This document shows, piece after piece, positions 29,279 to 40,335 of a stretch of DNA of 64,000 bases. How positions within the stretch are numbered: position 1 is the first letter of the stretch; every line of letters begins with the position of its first letter. This stretch comes from Harmothoe impar (lineage: Eukaryota; Annelida; Polychaeta; Phyllodocida; Polynoidae). A program made the position numbers and the translations under genes. Under the pieces are notes generated by a model that was given only the letters and a program-made list of their open reading frames with translations, was not told the DNA's origin and ran no database searches. The DNA is taken from assembly GCA_947462335.1 (NCBI GenBank), contig OX381708.1, forward strand, positions 2,232,001 through 2,296,000, read 5' to 3'.

Positions 29279-30190
29279 TGAACCGAGACCTGGGTATACA
29301 TTTATATAGAACCGTGACCTGGGTATACATTTATAAAAAACCGTGACCTGGGTAAACATTTATAAAGAAGCGCGACCTGGGTAAACATTTATATTGAACC
29401 GTGACCTGGGTGTACAGTTATATAGAACCATGACCTGGGTGTACATTTATATAGAACCGTGACCTGGGTAAACATTTATATAGAACTGTGACCTTGGTAT
29501 ACATTTATATAGAACCGTGACCTAGGTGTACATTTATATTGAACCGTGACCTGGGTATACATTTATATAGAACTGTGACCTGGGTAAACATTTATATAGA
29601 ACCGTGACCTGGGTTAACATTTATATAGAACCGTGACCTGGGTAAACATTTATATAGAACCGTGACCTGGGTAAACATTTATATAGAACCGTGACCTGGG
29701 TATACATTTGTATAGAACCGTGACCTGGGTACATATTTATATATAACACTGACCTGGGTATACATTTGTATAGAACCGTGACCTGGGTACATATTTATAT
29801 ATAACACGGACCTGGGTAAACATTTATATAGAACACTGACCTGGGTATACATTTGTATAGAACCGTTACCTGGGTATACATTTATATAGAACAGTGACCT
29901 GGGTACATATTTATATATAACACTGACCTGGGTATACATTTGTATAGAACCATGACCTGGGTAAACATTTATATAGAACCGTGACCTGGGTATACATTTA
30001 TATAGAACCGTGACCTTGGGTATACATTTAGAACCGTGACCTTGGGTATACATTTGTATAGAACCGTGACCTGGGTATACATGTATATAGAACCGTGACC
30101 TGGGTATACATTTATATAGAACCATGACCTGGGTAAACATTTATATAGAACCGTGACCTGGGTATACATTTATATAGAACTGTGATCTGG
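29279..30190. repeat. 29-bp minisatellite, about 31 copies
   Basis: The unit is close to GTGACCTGGGTATACATTTA plus TATAGAACC, with point variation (TAAACATT, TACATATT forms). Because 29 is not divisible by three, open frames cycle through all phases and give a false 29-residue repeat peptide. The matching place in block B (34165-34300) has only about four copies, so the array has expanded or contracted since the duplication. Confidence 0.95.
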
Positions 30191-30323
30191 GGTACATTAG
30201 TATAGGAAAATTAGGCAAAATAACTGACAGCCTGGGAAGTCCTTATAAGAGTGACATCATTTTTAAAAGTTGCTATCTTCTCTGAGAACTGTTGATGGTT
30301 CTGGCACTGCTCGGGCATGCTTG
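30191..30323. other. 3' flank of the intact Kelch gene
   Basis: A short A/T-rich segment between the minisatellite and the Kelch stop codon, probably 3' untranslated region. Confidence 0.5.
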
Positions 30324-32045
30324 TTATGGTATAGCAAGTAGCGCACAGCAATCAGTTGACAGAGGACCATACTCAGTAGGATGGTGATCTGAGACCGTCT
30401 CAACCTGCACCCCAGCTTCCCCGAACACCCACTTCTCACACATGTTATGATCGGGCGGACCATTCACTCCTGCCTCGTTGAAGTCAACAATATAGATGAT
30501 GTTCCCTGTTGCATGCAATCTGCCGTCATAATAACTACCAAACTGGATGTTGCTGGGAGTACTTTTGTTATACACTAGCCACCGGTCGACTGACGGCTTG
30601 TAGTAATGCAGCGTCATATCACCATAAAGGGAAGCCATCACCTGCTCTCCATCTATTTCAACAACTACTTTGTTGCTACAGTTTGTTACAGCATCTAGAG
30701 GTGGTGTAGCTTTTTCTGACCATTCACCGGTTTGTGGATTAAAGCAATATAGAACTGGTGAATGGCCTAAACCAATACCGAGCCAACCGCCAGGAAGGTA
30801 AATGTGATCACCAAAAGAGAAAGCTCCATAGGTGAACACTGCAACTGGCATTTTGCTGTCTACGACACTCCAAGTGTTTGTGTTAAAGTCATACTTCTCA
30901 ATAACGTTAGTTGGTGCCCGGGTGATCTCACCAATTATACTTCCACCAAAGGCATACAGGTGCTTCTCATGATACACCAGGCTACATCTCTCACGGGGGA
31001 CCATCATGGGGGCCATGTCAGACCAGGTCAATGTACGAGGGTCCAATATGGAGCATTGTACATCATGCTCTTCACTGTTGATGCAGGCAATGTAGAAGTT
31101 GTTAATGTGAATGAAATTGAATGGCCACTCCCTGTCATAAGCATCAGTAAGGACTGGGTTTGCGGTGTCAAAACACTTCCACGAATTCCGTCCACGGACA
31201 GTGAAAAGTTGTCCTGAAACAGACGGCCGCACCCCAAAACATACTGGAGATGGGTCACTGCGGACTTTGGCTTGCTCAGACCCCTCAAGTACCTTCTGGT
31301 GTATGGGAAGGTTGTGGTATATCAGTGCTTTCTCAATAAGCTCATGCCACGGACCTTCTGGATCAGAGATGATGTCCATGCCTTGTAACAATATCAGTTC
31401 AGCTGGGGACATCAGGTAAAACCGCAGTTGACTCATGATTTCATACAGATATTCCTTCCTGTGTTCCTCCTTCTTCCTTAACCACTCCATAGCCTTGGCA
31501 AAGAGCTGCCCTTCTGGCCTTCCCCAACAGTCGATGAGGTAGCGGAACTGATCCAGCGTCAGGTCTTCACACTTCAAGACTTCCAAGATGTCCTCAAAGT
31601 TCTGTTTCATGAACTTGGCTGTGTGCTCAATACTGTGTTTAATCCCATAAGAGTGGAAAATGGACATGATACGGAAGCAGTTCTTTTTGTTTACTTCTTC
31701 ACACAGAGATGCAGCACACAGTTTAACAGCAGCTGGTATCTGGAAATACATTGCACATGTCAGGCGCTCTTCTGCACTGGCTTTAGACGACCCAATCTTT
31801 CCTGTGTAGACATACTCTATGATGTTCTTTACTGCCAGTGGGCAGAGTCCTTCCAGTCTGACTCTGTCTTCCTGACTCTCCTTCAAGCCTCCGGTCAGCA
31901 TGGCCCTGAAGTAGTCACTGACAGAGGCCATGACCAGCTTGTGCACCTTGAAGTGTTCATCCTCCACCTCTATGGTGTAGTCCAGAAACTGGTCCTCCTG
32001 CCACAGGCTGCAGGCGCCCTTAGCCAGGCCAATCTCAGGCAACAT
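30324..32045 (-). CDS. Kelch-like protein (BTB-BACK-Kelch), intact
   Basis: 573 residues in one exon, ATG at 32045. The BTB domain (about 15-125) contains DYTIEVEDEHFKVHKLVMASVSDYFRAM, BACK follows (about 130-235, with CFRIMSIF and LxxxxLxxxEDL helices), and the C-terminal half (about 280-570) has Kelch repeats visible as LYAFGG, IEKYDFNTNTWSVVDSKMP, LYCFNPQTGEWSEKA and WxxY-type blades. Such proteins are normally Cullin-3 substrate adaptors: BTB binds Cullin-3 and the Kelch propeller binds the target. The partner is unknown here, so I give no symbol. Length and domain order are normal for the family. It is the undamaged copy of a tandem pair with 5861-8189 and is the only clearly functional host gene in the window. 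Confidence 0.95.
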   Translation of the reverse strand: MLPEIGLAKGACSLWQEDQFLDYTIEVEDEHFKVHKLVMASVSDYFRAMLTGGLKESQEDRVRLEGLCPLAVKNIIEYVYTGKIGSSKASAEERLTCAMYFQIPAAVKLCAASLCEEVNKKNCFRIMSIFHSYGIKHSIEHTAKFMKQNFEDILEVLKCEDLTLDQFRYLIDCWGRPEGQLFAKAMEWLRKKEEHRKEYLYEIMSQLRFYLMSPAELILLQGMDIISDPEGPWHELIEKALIYHNLPIHQKVLEGSEQAKVRSDPSPVCFGVRPSVSGQLFTVRGRNSWKCFDTANPVLTDAYDREWPFNFIHINNFYIACINSEEHDVQCSILDPRTLTWSDMAPMMVPRERCSLVYHEKHLYAFGGSIIGEITRAPTNVIEKYDFNTNTWSVVDSKMPVAVFTYGAFSFGDHIYLPGGWLGIGLGHSPVLYCFNPQTGEWSEKATPPLDAVTNCSNKVVVEIDGEQVMASLYGDMTLHYYKPSVDRWLVYNKSTPSNIQFGSYYDGRLHATGNIIYIVDFNEAGVNGPPDHNMCEKWVFGEAGVQVETVSDHHPTEYGPLSTDCCALLAIP

Positions 32046-32483
32046 GGCTGATGGTAGTCACAGTGCACGATCCACCAAAGATGGCCGTCTCAGTCAAAAT
32101 CCTGCAAAGAAAATGTTCAAATCAAATATTGAGCAGTATTTCCAGTGTTTAATGCCCAAAATCATAATTTTTAACAATAATGAATTCAATAGATGACTGC
32201 AGATAAGAAAAAAAGCACTTCTCACCCACATTATAAGTCACCCACATGCTCACTCGCTGGTGTGTGCAAACACATCACCATCAGGTTTTTATATGGCTAC
32301 AAATGTCTGCAAAGTTTTATATGGTAAAATCATATATTTGTGGCTATCCATTTTGCCTGCCTCTTTCAAAAAATTGAAAGAGAATCTTCTTTTGAAGAAC
32401 TATTGTCAGAGGCCGCGGAAATATACTTGTAAAGACATCAACTTGTGTAAAAGGACACTCCTAATAGATAAATACTTTTATTA
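32046..32483. other. Upstream region of the intact Kelch gene
   Basis: Colinear with 8190-8640 and 28228-28460 around the outer Polinton. A CCCACATGCTCACTCGC segment near 32235-32255 is the unoccupied equivalent of the Polinton insertion site, with a single CACATG. Promoter elements are not obvious. Confidence 0.7.
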
Positions 32484-32965
32484 TGCAAGGATGTAAGTCA
32501 GGACAGGTGGAAAAACAGAAAGTCGGAAAGTCGGAAAGCCCTCCTGGCCGGCAGAACAGCATGGGAAGGCCACCACAGTGATCCTGTGGCCCTCCCCGCC
32601 TCCCCTGCAGTCCCTCCCGGCCAGCAGAGCGCCTCCTGGACGGCCTCTTTGACCCTCCTGGAATCTTCCCAGTGAGTCACTGGGTCACTGGGAAGATTCC
32701 AGGAGGGTCAAAGAGACCGTCCAGGGGGCGCTCTGCTGGCCGGGAGGGACTGCAGGGGCGGCGGGGAGGGCCACAAAGGGGTAGAAGACCTCCCTGGGGG
32801 CGTTCTGCTGGCCAGGAACACTGCAGGGGAGGCGGGGAGGGTCTAGGGTCAGGTGGAAATGGAACTTTTTGTCAATGGCAGAACAAAAAAGTACAGAAAT
32901 ATAGATGATTTCTATGAAAGTGAGATTCCAGGAATTCCTGGAATTCAAGGAAGACTTACATCCCT
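32484..32965. mobile_element. CAGGGATGTAAGTC-family MITE, copy 2
   Basis: Ends CAAGGATGTAAGTC / GACTTACATCCCTT with a palindromic interior of the same kind as 6911-7524. It is absent from the corresponding place in block A (about 28460). The flanks TTATTATG and TTATTGATG suggest an imperfect target duplication. Confidence 0.8.
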
Positions 32966-32987
32966 TTATTGATGTTTTAGTGATAAA

Positions 32988-33434
32988 CAGGGATGTAAGT
33001 CAGGAGAGGTGAAAAAACAGGAAGTCTGCCCAGGCCCTCCTAGAACAGAGGCGTAGGGAGCAAATCTTGCAAGTGTGTGTGTGGGGGGGGGGGGGGGGGA
33101 GAGACATATTCAGCCCCCCCTCCTCTGAGATTGGGGGGGGGGGGGGGGGCTGGGCTCCCCTGCCCCCCCCCCCATTTTCCTGTTCCACTGTAGAACGTCC
33201 ACTCACTGGGAAGATTCCGGGCGGGTCTTAGACACCGCCAGGGGGCCTTCTCCTGGCCGGGACGCACTGCAGGGGAGGTGGGGAGGGCCTCAGGAGAGAG
33301 GTGTAGTCGTTCTAGGGCTTTCTGCTGTCAGACTGGGACCCATTGATAGATTAAATGACTACAGAAATATGTAAACGTTTCTTAAAAGTGAGATTCCAAG
33401 AATTCCTAGAATTCCAGGAGGACTTACATCCCTG
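32988..33434. mobile_element. CAGGGATGTAAGTC-family MITE, copy 3
   Basis: CAGGGATGTAAGTC at the left and GACTTACATCCCTG at the right, with GATAAA target duplications at 32982-32987 and 33435-33440. Block A has the uninterrupted GATAAAGAG at the same place (about 28470). Poly-G and poly-C tracts inside explain the short Gly/Pro-rich open frames. Confidence 0.9.
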
Positions 33435-34164
33435 GATAAAGAGTTTAATTGGCTCAAAATGTATCAAATGGAAATAAATAGGGGGAGACTTTTTTTTCCA
33501 GTTCTTTATTCATAATATTGTATTACAAGCGTACAATCGTTGAGGTTCCAGTTATCTACTTTATCATACTTGGATTTCTTGGTGCTGCTGGTAGCTCTGA
33601 TATGTAAATTCATGTTCATATACTACAAGATATATAATGTTGATTCCTTGCAGGAGCTTTGGGCACTTCTTTACTGTAAGTGAACAGCATTTTTCTGATA
33701 TCTATTTAGAGTTAAATTTGTCATTTTCAGAGGTATATATGACAGTATCATCTGGGTACATTAGAATAATCTATATTCATATCCGACTAGGAAAAAGCAG
33801 TATTACCGTTACTGTAACATTGAATTAAAAAAGGGCATTAATTGACCATTCCTCAAGTTTTAAAATGAATTCTACCAGGTATGAGAGTGGTATTTTTCAT
33901 GAATGATACTGCAATAAATCTCTCAGGTGTGCAGTTTGAATAGTTTTTCATCTTATAGTTGTATTGAGGATCAGTTGTATGTATGTACTGTCAATCAATG
34001 ACCTTCATTATCCACCATTATCTATGACACAATTCTAGCATAAACGAACTAAAAACCCAATATAAACATCACATTGCATGGAACAAGTATGGCATGATAA
34101 TCATCTTGACTGTCCAAGATTGGCAACAACGATGGAATGTTCAAAATTGACAGTGGGTGTGACA
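33435..34164. repeat. Kelch upstream region, duplicated block B (distal part)
   Basis: Colinear with about 28476-29278 at high identity. No gene seen. Confidence 0.85.
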
Positions 34165-34300
34165 ATGAACCGTGACCTGGGTAAACATTTATATAGAACC
34201 GTGACCTGGGTAAACATTTATATAGAACCGTGACCTGGGTATACATTTATATAGAACCGTGACCTGGGTATACATTGACATAGAACCTGGACTGTACATT
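34165..34300. repeat. Short 29-bp minisatellite, about 4 copies
   Basis: The same unit as 29279-30190 at the equivalent position of the duplication. Confidence 0.9.
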
Positions 34301-35826
34301 TATATATAACCATGATATCCTGCCTGAAGAACATTTTGATTTTTTTTAATATTTCAAATTCCTCACTTCAACTTACTTTGTCCATACATACCCCCCCCCC
34401 CCACCTTAGGGTCTTGTTTATAATAGAAAATTGTGCAATTTCGAAGGCTTAACTTAAGTCTTAAAACTACTTGAAAAAGTTGGGGTACTAAGTGTCAGAA
34501 ATTGGGAGTGTTCCAAGAATCATTATGAGTGTAGAATTCATTCTTCTTTGTAAATCACTGTGAAGAGACATATGACCAGTTATGAAGGCATATTTCATTA
34601 CAGGAATACCATATCTGGATTTTATAACCCTTTTGTTACTGGGTTAGTGGAAGTCGTTTTTCAGGGCTATACATTTGGTACCTAATTCCCAAAACAGTGA
34701 CAGGGGTTGGTGAAGGGCATTAAAAAAGTTCCAAAATTGATGCAGGTTGTGAAATTTCCTTCGATTGCTTAAATTTAGTCAAAGTTGTATACATGTAACA
34801 TAAACAGGTGTTAGAAGAGCAGAACATGTATACGTACCTACAGACAACGCACAGACATTGCACAGACCACCACCATTAGAAGCTGTCTAGGAGAGCAGGG
34901 GGCTAAGCACTGGGGAATCTCATTGAGGCTGGACCTTGGTTCTATGAGCTATGGTGCTTAGTTTATCTAAGTGCTGCAGAGTACAGTATTGACAGATGAA
35001 TGCAGCCCTGGTAAGTAGACTCACCAGGGCTGCATAATTTTATGAGAGAGAGCTTATTCTGTATTACTGTGGATACTATTTCCTAGAGGAAAGCAACTTC
35101 ATCTCATTTATGGAGGAAAATGTAAGGTTTGAAAACAGTAACGCCAGCACTTCCCCACTGGTCACTTCGTGGACGAACATAACATTTATGAGACTTGTAA
35201 CCAGGATAAAATAAACAGTATCTAAAAAAAACGAATCTACTGTTAGCCACTTGTCATCATTATTATTATGAAATTCTAACCCGTTTAATACCTTTACAAA
35301 CAGAAGTCAGGTAAGGTATACCAGGGTTCTCCCCACACTGCAATGATACCGGCGGGACGCCGGAGTCCTTTTTACTGCCGCCGGCGTCAAATGACCCCAG
35401 AATTGCCGCTAGTGTCATTTTAGCTATCAATAGGTTTTTGAATTTTGAAAATCCATCAATTATTAAAGAAGTTATTAGCATATCAGTACTTTTCTATCTA
35501 AAAAAGTGTTTTAAGTGGCAGATGGGGTCTGTGTTATTTTAGTACTGTACAGTAATAACAAAAACCCTGTGCCTTGTATTAGCCACATTCCCGCTTTAGG
35601 AGAACGCTATAAGTTGAACCAGGGGCTTCGTACAAGCCGCGGTTTCTACGCTGGGTTTACGGTGTGATTTTTGAGTCTGTGGAGAACCCCGTATACATAA
35701 CAGGAACATGCACCTAAATGTGCACTTTTCTGTTATATTATCTATTGCATTATAAGAGAGACTTAATTGCCCCTTTATTATCTCCCCTCATTGGCAAACA
35801 TGTTGGTGTTGTAACAGCACAGTCTA
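34301..35826. other. Non-coding host DNA
   Basis: No gene recognised. A short inverted pair (GCAGCCCTGGTAAGT / ACTCACCAGGGCTGC) lies at 35003-35034, and a poly-C run near 34390. Confidence 0.5.
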
Positions 35827-36746
35827 CAGGGGTAGACACTAACATTTTAGACCATGGGCCACCCGGGCCCGTAGCCTCAGAAAGTTGTGGGCCCGGAAGT
35901 AAAGCTGTGGGCCCGGGATTTTCATATAAAAAATGTGACATGCACATAGGGGCACTCAATTCTTTTTTTTATCCTAGGTTGGCATGACGATAAATGACGA
36001 TATTAAAGACTTTACTTTGATGAATAACACTCCCCTAGAAAGGATGTGATATCAAATTTAAAGGAAAGAGAAAAGAAATCATATGTTAAATGAGAGCTCG
36101 CTATAAGGCAATAAACCTGTGGAATAATCTCAAAGCTAGATACACTCTAATTGAAGACCTTTCCGATTTTAAAAAGGCAATTAAGTTAGACATTGACACA
36201 TGCTTTATGTAAAATGTGACATATAGTAATGTCATATTAGTAACCGCCCTCTGTTTCTCATCTCATCTCATCAATTCATTGCTAACTGCTATGTTAGAAA
36301 CTTATTTTTTACCATAAATGCTCTGTTGTGATAAAGTACATGACTGCTATGGCATAATTATTTTCTCATACTCCATCGAGACTGACAAAAGAAGAGGTCT
36401 TGATGGAAGAACGGCAATGCGCCGAATCATTGTAATTACATACGTAATTAATTACCTGAATAAACACATTAAAAAAAAAAAAAAAACGTATGTAGGCGAC
36501 ATTAGATGAGATGCTTTGTTCTGCATGAAATTCTGCATAAGATTTCCTTTCCAACGGTATACAATATGCAATACTTTGTAGCATAGAGGTGTATTTCACA
36601 TTTACAGCCACATTCCCTTGAAAACATGAGTGGACAAACCTACGGGCCACCCGGGCCCGTAGCCATCTAAATATACTGAAAACTACGGGCCCGGACCGAA
36701 GATTACGGGCCATTGGCTCCCGGGCCAGCGTTAGTGGCTACCCCTG
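35827..36746. mobile_element. hAT-like non-autonomous element
   Basis: The left end CAGGGGTAGACACTAAC is matched by an inverted GTTAGTGGCTACCCCTG at the right, and subterminal GGGCCACCCGGGCCCGTAG copies occur at both ends. The flanks share GTCTA. There is no coding capacity. The CAGGGGT ends fit hAT-type elements. Confidence 0.7.
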
Positions 36747-36785
36747 GTCTACCAGGCCATACATCCTGCCAGGATAAATAAAATA

Positions 36786-37235
36786 ATTGTAGAATTAAAT
36801 GAGACTTACCAGGGTAAGGTGATATTTGATTATGATTTTGCCGAGGGCACCACGAGTGGTGCAGAGTATACAGGAGAGGTGGAACCGAGGCCCGCGCATG
36901 CGCATCCTCAGGATTTAGAGACTCAATATTTATAAGATAGAAAATTATACAGCACTTATTGTGGAGTTAAATGAATTCCCACAACTAATGATTTTTGCTG
37001 CGTAAAACCAATATAAATATCAATCTCTTTGATTTTTAAGATTAATCTTTTGAGAACCAGAGTAATCACTCGATTTCTGATTAAGGCGAGGGCGGGTGGG
37101 CCTGTATACTCTGCACCACTCGTGGTGCCCTCGGCAAAATCATAATCAAATATCACCTTACCCTGGTAAGTCTCATTTAATTCTACAATTTTGCCTCGGA
37201 CACCACTCTAGTGGTTTCAAGGATACAGGAGAGTC
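36786..37235. repeat. DIRS terminal repeat and internal complementary region
   Basis: A large hairpin: 36786-36876 is repeated inverted at about 37108-37198, with GCACCACGAGTGGTGC in both arms. The outer end shares GAGAGGTGGAACCGAGGCCC with the far end near 59340-59400. This structure is used to circularise DIRS cDNA (family knowledge). Confidence 0.75.
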
Positions 37236-37521
37236 ATTTCTGATAATTTTCATCTCCCATAAATATTTTGAGAATTTTTGTAATTTATATTCATTAGATA
37301 ACTTTTATGGAATAAATGTTTCTATTCTGAATAAATTGACAACCAGTTGTTTCATAACACCCTAGTATTTCTTGCTATTAGATAATTTCCCTGAATTATT
37401 CTAATAAACTTGAAGTAACCACCAGTTTCAAAAAACCTTCAGAATTTATTCCAACAGTTAAAGTTCATTCAGGTACAACATGGCACATTAGAATCAAAGA
37501 TTACACATATTTCATTGTCTA
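37236..37521. other. 3' part of the DIRS element
   Basis: A/T-rich and gene-free, between the terminal structure and the recombinase stop codon. Confidence 0.5.
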
Positions 37522-38745
37522 CTACATAACCAGTTCATTTCTGAGAGTTCTTCCTCTTTTTGGATTTTTCCTTTCTCTCAATGCTTCTGTCAGGATAGCC
37601 TGGCCTAATGCGTTCGAATCCTGCTCTATTGGTTTGTCGTAGAATCTGGCAAAACTGGATGCATTTCTCCAGCCCGCCCTTTTCATTATCATGTTCAGGG
37701 GCACTCCTAATGCCTTTGCTTTTGACGTGCTAGCTCCCCTAGTGGAGTGAGCCGCAAACTTCGTCTTTCTCCCGAATTTTGATACATTCACTCCTGCAAG
37801 GTCCAAGACCCCCAAAGTCCAATGTGACAGGGTGTCCCGCGAGATCGGGCCATATGGTGACATAAAACTGATTAAAAATTGAGAGTTCTTACTTGTCACC
37901 GGGTCTTTTGACCTGAGCTTCCTGGTGCGTCTCAAATACATATGCAACGCTGCCACCACACAAACATCAACATCTTCCTCAAATGCATGTACCGTGATCA
38001 CATCCATTGTGTCACCTGGTCTATTGTGCTTCAATAGCGTACTCATGTAGAATGTTATCTCCTTTTTGTCAATATCCGCCCCTTCCAGTGAGAGGTTGAG
38101 TATTGTCTGACCCCTTTGGGCTGTCACTAACAACAATAACATGGTCACTTTAAATGACAACAGTTTGAGTGACAATTCCTGGTTGTCACCCCACTCCTGG
38201 AATAGTTCTAGGATGTCTGTGACATCCCAGAACCCGGCGTATCTACCTCCTGAGGGGTTCTTCACACTAGCTCCTCTACATACCAGGGTCACCTCATGTA
38301 TTGACCCAAATGTTCTACCATTCGATCTTGGCAACAGTGCCGACAAGGCAGATCTAGCTGAATTAATAGCAGAATACTTCAAACCCTTATTTACTAGTTC
38401 TGTCAAGAATTTACAACCTTCTTGTACAGTAGCGTACATAACTAATACCTTATTTCGAATGCAGAAGAAAGCCCATTTCTTCAAATAGACTGTGTACTGA
38501 GCTTTGGTAGACGACCTAAACGACAACATAATAAGGTCTATTGTCTCCTGACTATATCCTTCCCTACGTAGTCTCTCAGCTATAAAGGGCATACCGCCCG
38601 TTCTCTCCTTTAAAGTCTGCACGCTATGAGTGGACACTTGGCCATGGCTTCCTCGTTTCTTGGTTTGCCGTGCGGTAGTAGGTTTCTCCCTCCTTTCCTG
38701 AAGAACAGTCTCTTTCCGGGGAGGTTTAGCAGTCTCGAATACCAC
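37522..38745 (-). CDS. DIRS tyrosine recombinase (YR)
   Basis: About 407 residues. It inserts the circular cDNA into the genome in place of a DDE integrase. The catalytic set is visible: R211 in TAQRGQT, H333 and R336 in AAHSTRGAS, W359 in RAGWRN and nucleophile Y369 in FARFYDKP. The spacing HxxR...W...Y is canonical. An N-terminal SAM-like core-binding region spans about 60-150. The frame begins with a non-ATG codon overlapping the RNase H end, as is usual for DIRS polyproteins with overlapping frames, so the true start is unclear. No stop or frameshift is seen in the catalytic part. Confidence 0.93.
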   Translation of the reverse strand: MVFETAKPPRKETVLQERREKPTTARQTKKRGSHGQVSTHSVQTLKERTGGMPFIAERLRREGYSQETIDLIMLSFRSSTKAQYTVYLKKWAFFCIRNKVLVMYATVQEGCKFLTELVNKGLKYSAINSARSALSALLPRSNGRTFGSIHEVTLVCRGASVKNPSGGRYAGFWDVTDILELFQEWGDNQELSLKLLSFKVTMLLLLVTAQRGQTILNLSLEGADIDKKEITFYMSTLLKHNRPGDTMDVITVHAFEEDVDVCVVAALHMYLRRTRKLRSKDPVTSKNSQFLISFMSPYGPISRDTLSHWTLGVLDLAGVNVSKFGRKTKFAAHSTRGASTSKAKALGVPLNMIMKRAGWRNASSFARFYDKPIEQDSNALGQAILTEALRERKNPKRGRTLRNELVM

Positions 38746-39419
38746 GGCTGACCCGGCCAGTCCGGTACGAGGAGGATTCCTCTGGTGTTCGACTCTAACG
38801 CCCTCTGGAGGACCTTCCCAACGAGACTGAAAGGTGGGAAGATGAAGAAATCATGATCAGTCCATGGGAATGAGAAGGCATCATGTCTCCAGGCCCCTGG
38901 TTCAGGGGTCCATGAGACAAACAGTTCAAGTTTATGGTTTAGCCTAGACGCGAACAAGTCCACTTCTGGTTTCCCCAATACTCTACACACCTTCAGGAAG
39001 ATCTTGTCATCTAGTTCCCACTCAATGTCATAATTGAAGTTCGTAGACTTGTAGTCAGCTAACACATTTTCTACTCCCGGGATATGAGCAATAGTTAACC
39101 AATTTTGATTTTCCTCAGCCCACGCCCAAATAAGTCTGGCGACTGCATTACACTGAGGTGAGACTAGTCCACCCATGTTCTTCACATAAGCTAATGCTGT
39201 AGTGTTATCAGTGAGTAATCTAATCTCCTCCCCTGTCTCTGGTACTAAGGCTTGTAAACCAAACAATATGGCCCACATTTCTTTGACGTTGATGTGATCC
39301 GGGAGTTCATTCTCGGCAAATCTACCCCCTGTAGCTAGAGTGCCCCTGTGGGCACCCCATGCAGCATCAGATGCATCTGTGATTACCAGAATTTGTTTTA
39401 AGGCAGTTCTGATTCCCAC
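38610..39419 (-). pseudogene. DIRS RNase H region
   Basis: The RNase H domain starts at ITDASDAAWG (first Asp), followed by INVKEMWA (Glu), LLTDNTTALAYV (Asp) and a later IPGVENVLAD segment, then the DIRS-typical VDLFASRLNHKLELFVSW tether and PDWPGQPWYSRL tail. It removes the RNA strand during reverse transcription. A frame change separates it from RT near 39385-39415, where both frames encode the same neighbourhood. Confidence 0.88.
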
Positions 39420-39989
39420 TGGGATATTTTCTAGCCCACCAGAAAATTTCCCTCTGGGATTCTTGCGAGAGGCGTGTCAGTGCATCAAAGTTACCTGCAC
39501 ACCTTTTCAGAGCCTCGTTTTTGTCCTTCTCTAGGGTCTTCAAATGTGCTCCTCCATAGTCAATCCCTGGCGTATAAGCCACCATAAGCCCAATGAGGCC
39601 AGCTATTTCCCTGATTGACGATTTCTTTTTCAACAAGACCCCCCAAGCTGCTCTGTGGAACTTGTCGATTTTGTCTTGTGTCAGAGTGACTGTCATCTCA
39701 TTTGAGTCTAGGGTAAACCCTAGAAAATCAATAGACTGTTTTGGCTCTAACACTGACTTGTCTGGGTGTATGACAAACCCCAACGAATCCAATGCTTGGG
39801 CTACCTCTTTCGCTGACTCCCTACACTGGTGTTGTGAGTCAGCAATAACGAAGCTGTCATCTATGTAGAAGAAACATTCATTTCCCTTCTTTCTGAGCTC
39901 GGAGAACACCAGCGTCAATATTTTGGTGAAGAACCTTGGGGCACAGGCTAGTCCATTGGGCAGTGCTGTAAACTGATACAACACCCCCC
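39367..39989 (-). pseudogene. DIRS reverse transcriptase, N-terminally truncated
   Basis: The part after RT motif 3 is present: YQFTALPNGLACAPRFFTK, the active-site box FFYIDDSFV, the LGFVIHPDKS and IDFLGFTLD motifs, then a connection to RNase H. Fingers and motifs 1-2 are missing. The coding sequence ends at the third Polinton's AGTAGTATA end (39990). The expected upstream RT portion is not found beyond the other Polinton end at 57240 either, where only gag-type sequence resumes. Confidence 0.9.
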
Positions 39990-40275
39990 AGTAGTATATA
40001 GGAGCATATTCAGCGCGTAGTAAACGGGTGCATCTAGGTCAGTTGACACTTGCAGAACGGAAGTGACCTCTGTCAACCAATCAGAAGCTTCTAAATGACA
40101 GGAAGTGACGTCATCAGAGGTCATGACATACTTTACAAGCTTCTGATTGGCTAGTACAATGTCAACATGACCTACTTCACTTGTACACGTGTTGAAGACC
40201 ACGTGCTTATAAATGTCAACAATGACACGTGTTTAAGACCACATGGTTGAAATAAATGTCAACAATGACATTGAG
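39990..40275. repeat. Left TIR of the third Polinton
   Basis: It starts AGTAGTATA and contains CCAATCAGAAGC, GGAAGTGACGTCATC, CTTCTGATTGGCT and CACGTG modules like the other elements, plus a doubled AAATGTCAACAATGACA segment. The partner TIR has been lost. Confidence 0.75.
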
Positions 40276-40335
40276 TAATGCCGTCACATGCTAAAGACAA
40301 ACACAAGGCAAGAAATATTATTTTGGTTACTTTAT

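Noticed and set aside
29679..30169. Long open frames with a 29-residue repeated peptide in the minisatellite
   Set aside because: They arise because a 29-bp unit cycles through the three phases without stops. No start context, and no homology.
29279..30190. CRISPR-like array
   Set aside because: The repeats are directly adjacent with no unique spacers, and this is animal DNA.
32498..33267. Pro/Gly-rich frames inside the MITE copies
   Set aside because: By-products of poly-G/poly-C and palindromic MITE sequence.
39948..40202. Continuation of the DIRS reverse transcriptase across the Polinton end
   Set aside because: A short stretch (VSTDLDAP) looks RT-like in another frame, but it lies inside the terminal repeat with CCAAT and CRE modules, so I treat the resemblance as chance.
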